Source of the DNA: Streptomyces anandii JCM 4720
GTDB lineage: Bacteria > Actinomycetota > Actinomycetes > Streptomycetales > Streptomycetaceae
Direction of reading: 5' to 3'
DNA length: 37,855 nt
Assembly: GCF_014650655.1 (NCBI RefSeq)
Contig: NZ_BMVJ01000005.1
Coordinates: 188,341-226,195 of the forward strand
This document shows, piece after piece, positions 9,154 through 17,117 of the stretch; positions within the stretch are counted from its first letter, which is position 1, and each line of letters starts with the position of its first letter. A program made the position numbers and the translations under genes. The notes beneath the pieces were generated by a model that did not search any database, was not told the origin of the DNA, and worked only from the letters and a program-made list of their open reading frames with translations.

Positions 9154-10157
9154 GCCAGTTCGAGGACGAGTTTGCCGGTGTTCTCGCCGCGGAAGAGCAT
9201 CTGCAGTGTCCCGGGGAAGTCGTCCACGCCTCCCCGGACCACGTGCTCCCTGACCTTGACGCGGCCGGCGCCGATCCAGGCGGAGATGTCCCGCGCGGCC
9301 TGCGCGTAACGCTCGGCGTAGTCGAACACGACGAAGCCCTCCATACGGGCCCGCCGCACCAGCAGCGAGAGGTAGTTGGACGGGCCCTTGACCGGTGTGG
9401 CGTTGTTGTACTGGCTGATCGCGCCGCAGACCACGACGCGCGCGTGCATCGCCAGCCGGGTCAGGGCCGCGTCGAGGATGTCCCCTCCGACATTGTCGAA
9501 GTAGACGTCGATGCCGTCGGGGGCGTGCCGGCGCAGGGCCTTGCGGACGTCCTCGGCGCGGTAGTCGATCGCCGCGTCGAATCCCAGCTCCTCCGTCAGC
9601 ATCGCGCACTTCTCCGGTCCGCCGGCGATACCCACCACCTCGCAGCCCTTGACCTTGGCGATCTGGCCCGCGATGGTGCCCACCGCCCCGGCGGCCCCCG
9701 ACACCACGACCGTCTCGCCCTCCTTCAGCGCACCCACGTCCAGCAGGCCGAAGTAGGCGGTCATGCCTGGCATCCCCAGCGCGCCGAGGTACGTCGAGGG
9801 CGGGGCGAGAGCGGTGTCGATCTTCATGGCGCCCCTGCCGTCGGAGACCACGTACTCCTGGACGCCGAAGGTGCCCACCACATGGTCGCCCGGCTGGAAA
9901 CCGGGGTGATCGGAGGCGGTGACCTCGATGACCGACCCGGCGCGCATCACCTCGCCGATGGCCACGGGCGGCAGGTAGGAGGGACGGTCGTCCAGCCAGC
10001 CCCGCATCGCGGGGTCGAGCGAGATGACGCGGGTGCGGCCGGCGAAGCGGCCGGGACCCGGCTCCTCGACGGGTCCGTCGCAGTGTTCCCAGTCCCCGGG
10101 CTTCACTTCGCCCACCGGGCGGGCGGCCAGACGGACTTGGCGGTTGGTCGCGGACAT
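9150..10157 (-). CDS. NADP-dependent oxidoreductase, CurA/leukotriene B4 dehydrogenase-like (MDR)
   Basis: A 335-residue zinc-independent medium-chain reductase. The N-terminal part (about 1-130) carries RVISLDPAMRGWL, typical of the CurA/prostaglandin reductase branch, and residues 145-290 form the nucleotide-binding fold with VSGAAGAVGTIAGQIAK. Later motifs FDNVGGD and CGAISQYNN also fit this branch. These enzymes reduce the double bond of alpha,beta-unsaturated carbonyls with NADPH. The ATG at 10157 is preferred over a GTG three bases before it because AGGAGG is 4 bases from the ATG and only 1 from the GTG. It is the first gene of a two-gene operon with the carboxylase. Confidence 0.88.
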   Translation of the reverse strand: MSATNRQVRLAARPVGEVKPGDWEHCDGPVEEPGPGRFAGRTRVISLDPAMRGWLDDRPSYLPPVAIGEVMRAGSVIEVTASDHPGFQPGDHVVGTFGVQEYVVSDGRGAMKIDTALAPPSTYLGALGMPGMTAYFGLLDVGALKEGETVVVSGAAGAVGTIAGQIAKVKGCEVVGIAGGPEKCAMLTEELGFDAAIDYRAEDVRKALRRHAPDGIDVYFDNVGGDILDAALTRLAMHARVVVCGAISQYNNATPVKGPSNYLSLLVRRARMEGFVVFDYAERYAQAARDISAWIGAGRVKVREHVVRGGVDDFPGTLQMLFRGENTGKLVLELA

Positions 10158-10190
10158 CACGCCTCCTGTCGAGTACGGTTCGCCGCAGCG

Positions 10191-10206
10191 TACCGACTGG
10201 TAGGTA
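10191..10206. promoter_or_regulatory. Imperfect palindrome, possible TetR-type operator
   Basis: TACCGACTGGTAGGTA matches its own reverse complement at 12 of 16 positions and resembles TetR-family operators (TACC...GGTA ends). It lies 34-49 bases upstream of the oxidoreductase start, suitably placed to regulate the oxidoreductase-carboxylase operon. No regulator gene is adjacent. Confidence 0.35.
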
Positions 10207-10233
10207 TCGCCAGGTGTGTGACGTCCGACACGG

Positions 10234-11916
10234 TCAGCTCGGTATGCCGCCGTAGTCCGCCGGAGGCACCGGTCCCCTGTGCATGCGGATCACCATGTAC
10301 CCCTCGCCCTCCCCGGGCGGTCGCGTCCAGGAACGAGTGGTGAATGTGTGCAGCCGCCCCTTCACGAGGGCGTGACGAGGCAGCCGGACACCGAACTCCC
10401 GGGACACCGCCTCCAGCACCGGCCGTTCCGCCTCGGCGCCGTCCTCCGTGCTCCCGAAGAAGCGGCTCGGATCCAGCGCCGGCGGTATCTCCCCGCTCCT
10501 TTCGATCTCCCCGTCCGCGTACGTGAACGAGTACTGCTCCGCGCCGTCCTGAGCCACCGACAGGTGGAAGTACGGCTTCCCGTGCCATGCCCTCAGGCCG
10601 TTCCACACCACCACCGCGCGCGTGCCCGTGCTCGCGGCCGAGGCCGGGGAGACGAACCGCGGCCGGTGGAACGGGGCCGGGTCGCCGTCGAAGGCGAAGC
10701 TCCAGCCGGCGCCGGCCCGGCCGACCGCCATGAGAGCCCGGTCCTCGGAGGAGGAGAACTCGCTCCTGTTCCGCGACGACTCGTTGCGCGCCTCCCAGAA
10801 GGTCATGGGCTCGTTCAGCACGGTGCCGTCCCCGTCGGCGAGCCGGCCCGGCAGCTCCTCCGGCTCCACACCCTCCACCAGGACGAACCGGTAGGACGTG
10901 CGGTTGTTGCCCGGGTCCGGTTCCGCGAGCCATGCCAGGCCGCCCTCGTCGAGCCCGGCCGCCGGTGCCGGCGCCTCACCCGCCTGCCCGCCCCGCGCGG
11001 TGGCCAGCAGCTCGCGGCCCCGCTCCGGCGTCAGCAGCGGCCCGAGCACCGGGTCCGCCACCCAGCCCAGGGGCGCCAGATGGTCGGGGCCCAGCGGCTC
11101 CCACAAGGGCACCGCGGCCATCAGGGTCCGCCACGCCTCATCGGTGTCTCCCCAGCGCGCCGACTCCCGCGCCCGCTCGACCGCCTCCCCGAACGGTCCG
11201 GCCGCCGTGTACCGGTACGTGCCGTCGCGTACCTGCCCCAGCATCGAGTAGGCCAGCGCCACCAGATCCTCGTCGGCGCCGCGCAGATGGAACATCAGGG
11301 TGGAGTCGTCCCAGTGCGTATTGTGCGCGTGCTCGGCCACCAGCGGCGGCAGCAGTTCGGGCGCGTACCGCGGATCCGTCACCAGGCCCTCGAAGTACAC
11401 CATGTAGGTCTGTCCGAGCAGGCGGCGTATCTGGTCGCCGAGCCCGGCGGCCCGCGGTCTGCCGTACCCCTTGGCCTCGTCCAGCGTCTTCCCGGCCCTC
11501 TCCCAGCCGCCGCGCAGCGCCTCCAGCCGGGCCTCCTCGACCGCGGCGTCGAGCTCTCGCGTCGTGTCGTTGACGAACACCGGCTCCTCGTCGCTCCCGC
11601 CCGCCCGCAGGCTGTGGAACTCCCGGTGCATGTCCCGCATGAACTCGAGGAAACTGGCGTGCCGTTCGGGCGGCTCGGCCCGCCAGCTCGCCCATGTGTA
11701 CACGGCCCACTCGCCGTCCTCGTCCACGTCCTCGGGGTCCATGAGGACGTGCGTGACGTCCGACTCCACGTCCAGCTGCAGCCCGCGCCGCCAGATGTCC
11801 GCCTCCCGCCGCTCCTCGGGCCCGGCGTCCTCGTCCAGGTCCTCCTCGAACATCGCCCCGAGCCCCGACTCGTCGTTGTGCCAGCGCGCGTCCTCGGTCC
11901 CCGCCAGCAGCCACAC
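10234..11916 (-). CDS. SMI1/KNR4 (SUKH)-like protein, N-terminally truncated
   Basis: 560 codons from a GTG at 11916. The first 110 residues (WLLAGTEDARWH, WRRGLQLDVESDVTHVLMD, GEWAVYTWASWRAE, ASFLEFMRDMHREFHSL) resemble the second half of a SUKH domain: the strands and the closing helix that in this family ends in a phrase like ASFxEFM. The same frame stays open upstream of the GTG and reads LKVTDGWRHAGGF from 11955, which resembles the middle of such a domain; before that it runs into the desulfurase gene and resemblance stops. So the first half of the domain seems lost. The remaining 450 residues are acidic and unassigned. SUKH proteins include immunity proteins of contact-dependent toxins, but no toxin gene is seen here. 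Confidence 0.6.
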   Translation of the reverse strand: MWLLAGTEDARWHNDESGLGAMFEEDLDEDAGPEERREADIWRRGLQLDVESDVTHVLMDPEDVDEDGEWAVYTWASWRAEPPERHASFLEFMRDMHREFHSLRAGGSDEEPVFVNDTTRELDAAVEEARLEALRGGWERAGKTLDEAKGYGRPRAAGLGDQIRRLLGQTYMVYFEGLVTDPRYAPELLPPLVAEHAHNTHWDDSTLMFHLRGADEDLVALAYSMLGQVRDGTYRYTAAGPFGEAVERARESARWGDTDEAWRTLMAAVPLWEPLGPDHLAPLGWVADPVLGPLLTPERGRELLATARGGQAGEAPAPAAGLDEGGLAWLAEPDPGNNRTSYRFVLVEGVEPEELPGRLADGDGTVLNEPMTFWEARNESSRNRSEFSSSEDRALMAVGRAGAGWSFAFDGDPAPFHRPRFVSPASAASTGTRAVVVWNGLRAWHGKPYFHLSVAQDGAEQYSFTYADGEIERSGEIPPALDPSRFFGSTEDGAEAERPVLEAVSREFGVRLPRHALVKGRLHTFTTRSWTRPPGEGEGYMVIRMHRGPVPPADYGGIPS

Positions 11917-11951
11917 GAACCCGCCCGCGTGCCGCCACCCGTCGGTGACCT

Positions 11952-12647
11952 TCAGGCGTACATCTTGTGCCCCACGATCGTGAGCAGATCGACGCCCAGC
12001 GACCGCACGTCGACCGGAATCCTCCCCATCGCCTGCGCGGCGTCGCAGTGGAACAGCGCCCCGTGCTCGTGGGCCAGCGCGGCGAGTTCCCCGACCGGCT
12101 GGAGAGCGCCGGTCTCGTTGTTGGCGGCCATCACCGACACCAGCACCGTCTCCTCGCTGAGTGCGGCGTCCAGGGCGGCCGGCTCGACCAGGCCGTACTG
12201 GTCGACGGGCAGGACCGTCACCCGCGCGCCGTGCAGCCGCTCCAGAGCGCGGCAGGTCTCCAGGACGGCCGGATGCTCTGTGACCTGAGTGATCACGTGC
12301 GGGCGCGGCCGCCTCGCCGCGAGGACCGCGCCGCGCAGTGCGAGCAGATCGGCCTCGGACCCCGAGGCCGTGAAGACGACCTCGCCCGGCCCGGCGCCGA
12401 TGAGTTCCGCGACCTGCCCGCGCGCCTCGGCCAGCGCCCGGCGGGGCGTGCGCGCGTACGCATGGCTGCTGGAGGGATTGCCGAAGCAGCCGGCGAGATA
12501 CGGCCCCATCGCCTGAACCACACGGGGATCCACCGGGGTGGTCGCGTTGTAATCGAGGTAGACGGGCCCGTCACCCAGCCCCGGATGCGGGGAGCACACG
12601 AACCGTAGTGGATATCGGTATGCATCGCCTTTTCGTACCCCATTCAT
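11952..12647 (-). CDS. Cysteine desulfurase-like aminotransferase class V, C-terminally truncated
   Basis: 231 residues with the start of a NifS/IscS-type enzyme: VYLDYNATTPVDP, FGNPSSSHAYAR, FTASGSEADLLAL, TEHPAVLETC, MAANNETGALQPV, HCDAAQ (PLP-binding Asp) and VGHKMYA with the PLP lysine. Members are about 380-400 residues; here a TGA follows two codons after the lysine motif (normally HKMYAPKG), removing the rest of the large domain, the small domain and the active-site cysteine loop. It should be inactive as a desulfurase. The ATG at 12647 has a GGGGGA stretch 7-12 bases upstream; a GTG at 12599 is closer to the family's usual start. The stop abuts the truncated SUKH-like gene. Confidence 0.75.
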   Translation of the reverse strand: MNGVRKGDAYRYPLRFVCSPHPGLGDGPVYLDYNATTPVDPRVVQAMGPYLAGCFGNPSSSHAYARTPRRALAEARGQVAELIGAGPGEVVFTASGSEADLLALRGAVLAARRPRPHVITQVTEHPAVLETCRALERLHGARVTVLPVDQYGLVEPAALDAALSEETVLVSVMAANNETGALQPVGELAALAHEHGALFHCDAAQAMGRIPVDVRSLGVDLLTIVGHKMYA

Positions 12648-12690
12648 GAGCGAATCCCCCGGATTCGCGGACGTGACTCCGACCCAGGGA

Positions 12691-12706
12691 GCGTACGATC
12701 GTACGC
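12691..12706. promoter_or_regulatory. Perfect 16-bp palindrome overlapping a -10 element and touching the start codon
   Basis: GCGTACGATCGTACGC is identical to its reverse complement and ends at the base before the ATG at 12707. TACGAT inside it (12694-12699) has the TAnnnT form of a -10 box, which would put the transcript start near the ATG and give a leaderless mRNA. A TetR gene lies downstream in the same unit and is the likely ligand (inference). Confidence 0.65.
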
Positions 12707-13288
12707 ATGCCGACCGACTACTTCGCCGACGACCCCCGCACCAACGTGGAACGCATGCTCGCGGGCGACCTCTACATCGCCGACGACCCGGAGATCGCGC
12801 GCAGGCAGCAGCGTGCGATGCGCCTCGCCGCCCGGTACCAGGCGGCGCACCTGGAGGACCCGGGCACGGCCCGGCCGGTCCTGACCGAGCTGCTCTGCTC
12901 CGTCGGCGAGGACGTCGAGGTGAGGCCACCGCTCTACGTCGACTACGGCAGCAACATCACCATCGGCGCCCGCACGTTCGTCAACTACCACCTCACCGCG
13001 CTGGACGTCGCCGCGATCACCATCGGCGAGGACTGCCAGATCGGCCCGAACGTCCAGCTCCTCACGCCCACGCACCCCGTGGAACCGCGGCCCCGGCGCG
13101 ACAAGCTGGAGGCCGCGCTGCCCATCACGATCGGGAACAACGTGTGGCTGGGCGGCGGCGTGATCGTGTGCCCCGGCGTGACCATCGGGGACAACAGCGT
13201 CATCGGCGCGGGCGCGGTGGTGACCAAGGACATCCCCGCCGATGTCGTCGCCGTCGGAAACCCGGCCCGCCCGGTCCGGACCCTGTAG
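12707..13288 (+). CDS. Sugar O-acetyltransferase (maltose/galactoside acetyltransferase family)
   Basis: 193 residues. The N-terminal Mac domain (about 1-60: MLAGDLYIADDPEIARRQQR) is followed by left-handed beta-helix hexapeptide repeats (YGSNITIGARTFVNYHL, IGNNVWLGGGVIVCPGVTIG, GAGAVVTKDIPADVVAVGNP). Such trimers transfer acetyl from acetyl-CoA to sugars; the TPTHP stretch contains the histidine that acts as base in relatives. There is no normal ribosome site right before the ATG because the palindrome fills that space; AGGGAG lies 16 bases upstream. That favours leaderless translation. The TetR gene starts 13 bases after the stop, so the two are probably one transcript. Confidence 0.88.
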   Translation: MPTDYFADDPRTNVERMLAGDLYIADDPEIARRQQRAMRLAARYQAAHLEDPGTARPVLTELLCSVGEDVEVRPPLYVDYGSNITIGARTFVNYHLTALDVAAITIGEDCQIGPNVQLLTPTHPVEPRPRRDKLEAALPITIGNNVWLGGGVIVCPGVTIGDNSVIGAGAVVTKDIPADVVAVGNPARPVRTL

Positions 13289-13301
13289 GGCCAGGCCGCC
13301 G

Positions 13302-13850
13302 ATGGCCACCGGACACGCCGACCCGCAGCGCCGCGAGCGCATCCTCGCCGCGACGCTCGACCACATCGCCGAGGAGGGCGTGGCGGGTGTCTCGCACCGC
13401 AGGATCGCCGCCCGCGCTGGCGTCCCCCTCGGCTCGATGACGTACCACTTCGGCGGCATGGACGAACTGCTCCGCGAGGCGTTCACGTGCTTCGCCGACC
13501 GGATCGTCGCCGTCTTCGACGAGCACCTGAGCCGGGCGGCGACCCGCGAAGAGGCGTGTGAGGCGGTGACCGACCTCGTGCACACGCTCTCCGACGGGCC
13601 CCGCCGTGACCTGATCCTGGCCCAGGAGCTCTACACGCTGGCCGCCCGGCGGCCGGAGTACCGGCAGCTGACCCGGGCATGGATGCGCCGCAGCCGGGAG
13701 CTGCTGGAACGGCATTTCGACCCCGGCACCGCACGCCAGCTCGACGCACTCGTCGAAGGCCTCGCCCTGCACCGCGCCCTGGACGACGAAGCACCCCACG
13801 ACCGGGCCCTGACCCACCAGGCGGTCACCCGTATCACCGCCGGCGCCTGA
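13302..13850 (+). CDS. TetR/AcrR family transcriptional regulator
   Basis: 182 residues. The N-terminal helix-turn-helix domain (about 9-55) reads RRERILAATLDHIAEEGVAG, then VSHRRIAARAGVPLGSMTYH with the family's TYHF ending. The C-terminal ligand domain is helical and ends in ALTHQAVTRITAGA. It follows the sugar acetyltransferase gene by 13 bases and probably represses the shared promoter at the 12691-12706 palindrome (inference). The ATG at 13302 gives a normal TetR N-terminus; the in-frame upstream extension overlaps the acetyltransferase gene and has no homology. The inducer is unknown. Confidence 0.88.
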   Translation: MATGHADPQRRERILAATLDHIAEEGVAGVSHRRIAARAGVPLGSMTYHFGGMDELLREAFTCFADRIVAVFDEHLSRAATREEACEAVTDLVHTLSDGPRRDLILAQELYTLAARRPEYRQLTRAWMRRSRELLERHFDPGTARQLDALVEGLALHRALDDEAPHDRALTHQAVTRITAGA

Positions 13851-13870
13851 CGGGGCGACAGGGCGCACGG

Positions 13871-15106
13871 TCAGAACCAGTGCAGGCAGTGCGGGTCGCG
13901 CTCGGCACGGAAGAGGACGTCGGCGAGGGCGGCCGCGCCCGGACGGTGGGCCCGGATGTGTCCGGCACGCACGAGCGTGCTCGGCGTGGTGCCGCCGAGG
14001 TAGACCGAGCCCAGGTCGCTCACGTCCAGGGACAGGTCGGGATCCCGGTCCGTGGGGACGCAGCCGGCCTTGCCGTCCCGGACGGTCAGCAGGTACCGGC
14101 CGTGCTCGCCGAGGAACGGGTCGTCCACGTCGAGGACGAGCTCGCCGTCCGTGAACCAGCCGCGCGCGGTCAGGGCACCGGGTATGTCCAGCAGCCGCAC
14201 CCAGAGCCAGTCGGTGTCGCCGCTCACCTGGCCGGCCCGGAAGTCCGCGAGCTGCCAGCGCAGCGGGTGTCCGGGCGGGAAGTGCTTGAACACGATCTGA
14301 GTGACCAGGTCGTGTCCGAGCACGAACCGGGCCAGGCTCGTGAAAACGGCGTCGTCGGCGGCTATGGTCTCGTCGACGGTCAGCGTCTCGGGCTCGCCGA
14401 TGGAATAGCTGGCGTATCCGTCCGGGGCGCCGTCGCCACCGCGGTGGACGGCGACGTAGCGCGGCGCCGCCGAGACCGGGGGCTGCCCCGCGCCCAGGGC
14501 CCACCAACGGTGCGGACGCGACAGGGCGCCGGGCTGTGCGCGGCGGTAGCGGTCGTAGACCTCTTCCAGGATCTCGCCGCACTCGGCGCGCCGCAGCAAC
14601 TCCACGGTGCCGGTGTCCGAGCCGGCCGCTGAGGCGCCGGCCGTGCCTCGCGCGCGCGGCGGGGTGAGGGCGGCCCGGTGGCGGGGGACGGTGAGCCGCT
14701 GGGTGCCGGTCGCCGGTCCGTAGCCGAACCGGCGGTAGATCAGGGCCTCGGAGGCCAGCAGAACGGAGAGGACTTCCCCTCGCCCCCGGAGTTCGGTGAG
14801 CTGATGCCGCATCATCGCGCTGAGGACACCGCGGCGCCGGTGCGTGGGGAGAACACCGACGGCGGTCACTCCGCTCGCCGGCACGACGACCGCGCCGGGC
14901 AGGGTGAGTTCGAAGGAGTACGCACCTGCGGTGCCCACGGGCCGCCCGTCCGCCGCCAGGGCGAGCAGGTTGCGGTCCATCTCGAGCGCCGACCACCAGA
15001 CCCCGCCACCCTCGGCGGTCGGGGTCTCAGGAAAGCGCCCGAACGCGGCATGAAGCGTGTCGACGAAGACGTCGAGGTCCTCGTCGGTCGTGGAACGAAT
15101 CTCCAT
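13871..15106 (-). CDS. Eis-like GNAT family N-acetyltransferase
   Basis: 411 residues, the usual length of Eis (enhanced intracellular survival) proteins, with two GNAT folds and a sterol-carrier-like C-terminal domain. The acetyl-CoA site is seen near residues 84-102 as VTAVGVLPTHRRRGVLSAMM. ASEALIYRRFGYGPAT, RLLDIPGALTARGW and the C-terminal HWF, whose terminal carboxylate is catalytic in Eis, all fit. Eis enzymes acetylate aminoglycosides or lysines at several positions; the substrate here is not known. The ATG at 15106 is chosen because MEIR begins the first GNAT strand; an in-frame ATG 54 bases upstream adds only low-complexity sequence. Convergent with the TetR gene, 20 bases apart. Confidence 0.88.
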   Translation of the reverse strand: MEIRSTTDEDLDVFVDTLHAAFGRFPETPTAEGGGVWWSALEMDRNLLALAADGRPVGTAGAYSFELTLPGAVVVPASGVTAVGVLPTHRRRGVLSAMMRHQLTELRGRGEVLSVLLASEALIYRRFGYGPATGTQRLTVPRHRAALTPPRARGTAGASAAGSDTGTVELLRRAECGEILEEVYDRYRRAQPGALSRPHRWWALGAGQPPVSAAPRYVAVHRGGDGAPDGYASYSIGEPETLTVDETIAADDAVFTSLARFVLGHDLVTQIVFKHFPPGHPLRWQLADFRAGQVSGDTDWLWVRLLDIPGALTARGWFTDGELVLDVDDPFLGEHGRYLLTVRDGKAGCVPTDRDPDLSLDVSDLGSVYLGGTTPSTLVRAGHIRAHRPGAAALADVLFRAERDPHCLHWF

Positions 15107-15225
15107 CGCTGCCGCTGCCTCCCCGGGATACCGGCACCACGACGCGTGGCGCTCCGCCACAATGCGGCGTCCTCCCGTGCCCGGGTCAAGCGAATTACGG
15201 CCGCACCCGGCGCGATCCCTGTCTG

Positions 15226-15447
15226 AGCGCGCCGGCCGCCGTCGTCGCGGACGCCGGGATCTGCGTGCTGCCCCGCGACCTCGCCGATCCCGCAGTGGCG
15301 GCCGGTTCCCTTGAGGCGCGCCACCAAGCCCAGGTCCAGCCGTTCAACACGTTGTACCTCGTCACACCCTCCGGGCCGCCACCACCTCCCGTCGCCCTCG
15401 TCCACCGGCGGCTGCTGCGGCAGGCCCGCAGTCCGGGGCCGCTCTGA
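15226..15447 (+). pseudogene. LysR-type regulator C-terminal relic
   Basis: An open stretch without a good start reads APAAVVADAGICVLPRDLAD, then PAVAAGSLEAR and TLYLVTPSGPPPPPVALVHR before a stop at 15445-15447. This is the pattern of the last part of LysR-family effector domains, where a gly/ala-rich helix is followed by VLPRxLA and a final strand and helix. The DNA-binding domain and most of the effector domain are absent. The stretch also seems disrupted in the middle (HQAQVQPFN). Identification rests on motif resemblance only. Nothing else is recognisable between 15107 and 15541. Confidence 0.45.
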
Positions 15448-15541
15448 CCGCTCCGGCGCGGTGCCGCCGCGCATGTCCGCCGTGGTGGTGGGTACCACCC
15501 CTCCCGTACCGGGCGCCGCGCGAGTGGCCGGAGAGCGAGGG

Positions 15542-15925
15542 GTGTCACAAGTGATCCGAAAGCTGCAGGCGGTCGCGCTGGACTGCGCCGATCCGGTGGG
15601 GCTCGCCGAGTTCTACGCCGGACTGCTCGGCGGCCGGGTGGTGAGGGACCCGGAGGATTCCGGCTGGGTCGAGGTGCACGGCTTCGAGGGGACGCCGCTG
15701 GCCTGTCAGCGGGTGGACGGCTACCGGCCACCCGAGTGGCCGGGTCAGGAGCGCCCGCAACAACTCCACCTGGACTTCGACGTGGACGACCTCGACGGGG
15801 AGGAGAAACGGGCGCTCTCCCTCGGCGCGACCGTGCTGGAGCGAACGGACCAGATCCGCCCGGGGGCCAACTGGCGGGTCTACGCCGACCCGGCGGGCCA
15901 CCCGTTCTGCCTCTGCCGGCACTGA
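15542..15925 (+). CDS. VOC family (glyoxalase/bleomycin resistance-like) protein
   Basis: 127 residues with the paired beta-alpha-beta-beta-beta units of the vicinal oxygen chelate fold: LQAVALDCADPVGLAEFYAG, GWVEVHGFEGTPLACQRV, LHLDFDVDDLDGEEKRALSL and DPAGHPFCLCRH. The DPxGHPFCL ending marks the common glyoxalase-like actinobacterial subgroup, whose substrates are largely unknown. The GTG at 15542 is chosen because GGAG lies 8 bases upstream. Its last 46 bases overlap the end of the converging serine hydrolase gene. Confidence 0.8.
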   Translation: MSQVIRKLQAVALDCADPVGLAEFYAGLLGGRVVRDPEDSGWVEVHGFEGTPLACQRVDGYRPPEWPGQERPQQLHLDFDVDDLDGEEKRALSLGATVLERTDQIRPGANWRVYADPAGHPFCLCRH

Positions 15926-17061
15926 GCCGCCGGCACCACCCCTCCAGGCCGGCCCAGTCGGCGGCGCAGGCCCTGGAGGCCGTCGTACGCGGACATCACG
16001 AGGTCGAGGCCCCGGGTCTCCTCCGCGGGCTCGCGCATCTGGTTGGTCACGTACGCCACCGCCATGCGGGAGTCCGGGTCGATCATGAGCAGGGAGCCGC
16101 CCCAGCCGTAGGTGGTGCCGAAAAGGCCGTAGCCCAGGCCCCAGCGCATCGGTATGCCCAGGACCCGGTCCTGGCCCTCGAACTGCACCTGCCGGGCGCG
16201 CTCCGTGCCCGCCTCCGACAGCAGGCGCACGCCGTTCACGGCGCCCGCGCACGCCATCACCGACTGGACGAGGGCGACCGAGCGGGCATTGCCGAAGCCG
16301 CTCGCCGCGGGGATCTGCGCGCGGCGCCACGCCACGCTGTTGCCGTCCCGCACGCGGATAGCGCCCCCGGACGCGGGCGCCGCGTCCGCCCCCGGCGCGC
16401 TCGCGGCGTAGTCCTCGTCCTTGCCGGGCGGCGGGACCAGGGTGGCGACCCGGTCGTCGTGCTCGGAGGCCAGGCCCATGTGGAAGTCCGCGCCCAGTGG
16501 CCCGGTCACCTCCTCGGCGAGGAACCGCCCGACGGTGCCGCCGGTGATCCGGCGCACGATCTCGCCGACCAGGAAGCCCTGGGTGAGCGAGTGGTATCCG
16601 CCGTCGGTCCCCGGCTCCCAGCGGGGGGCCTGCGCGGCGAGCAGCGAGGTGGCGGCCGGCCAGTCGCAGAAGTCCTCCAGCGTCACCGGGGCGTCCCACT
16701 CGGGCAGGCCCGCGGTGTGCGAGAGCAGGTGACGGACCAGCACCTTCTCCTTGCCCGCCGCGGCGAACTCGGGCCAGTACCGGGCGACCGGCGCGTCCAG
16801 GTCGAGCGCGCCTCGGTCGGCCAGGATCAGCGCGCACAGCGCGGTCATCGTCTTGGTGACGGACCAGACGTTGGTGATCGTGTCGCGCTGCCACGGCACG
16901 GTCCGCCCGCCGTCGGCGAACCCGCCCCAGACGTCGACCACGGGTTCGCCGTCCACGAGGACGGCCACGGAGCCGCCCGCGTCACCGGCGTCGAGCAGCG
17001 CGGCCAGTGCGTCGGGCACCGCGGAGAAGAGGTCGTCGTACGTGCCGTGAATATCAGCCAC
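15880..17061 (-). CDS. Serine hydrolase, beta-lactamase/esterase (EstB-like) family
   Basis: About 393 residues of the class C beta-lactamase/penicillin-binding-protein fold used by EstB-type esterases. The nucleophile motif SVTK (in NVWSVTKTMTALCALI) lies near residue 68, with HTAGLPEWD, a YHS triad in place of YxN near residue 154, and GLGYGLFGTTYGWGGS towards the end. No signal peptide, so it is cytoplasmic. The GTG at 17061 (VADIHGTYDDLF) matches the usual start of this family; an ATG at 17079 gives six more residues, and neither has a clear ribosome site. The last 35 or so residues look like readthrough beyond the family's normal end and overlap the VOC gene. Confidence 0.82.
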   Translation of the reverse strand: MADIHGTYDDLFSAVPDALAALLDAGDAGGSVAVLVDGEPVVDVWGGFADGGRTVPWQRDTITNVWSVTKTMTALCALILADRGALDLDAPVARYWPEFAAAGKEKVLVRHLLSHTAGLPEWDAPVTLEDFCDWPAATSLLAAQAPRWEPGTDGGYHSLTQGFLVGEIVRRITGGTVGRFLAEEVTGPLGADFHMGLASEHDDRVATLVPPPGKDEDYAASAPGADAAPASGGAIRVRDGNSVAWRRAQIPAASGFGNARSVALVQSVMACAGAVNGVRLLSEAGTERARQVQFEGQDRVLGIPMRWGLGYGLFGTTYGWGGSLLMIDPDSRMAVAYVTNQMREPAEETRGLDLVMSAYDGLQGLRRRLGRPGGVVPAAQCRQRQNGWPAGSA

Positions 17062-17117
17062 GTCCCGTATTGAGCCCATTCCGGCAGCGCGCGGTCAACC
17101 GAATATCGGGCCGGTTC

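Noticed and set aside
5863..9309. A 1148-codon open frame on the plus strand
   Set aside because: It is antisense to the carboxylase gene, made possible by the G/C-rich third positions, and its product is Arg/Gly/His-rich with no domain.
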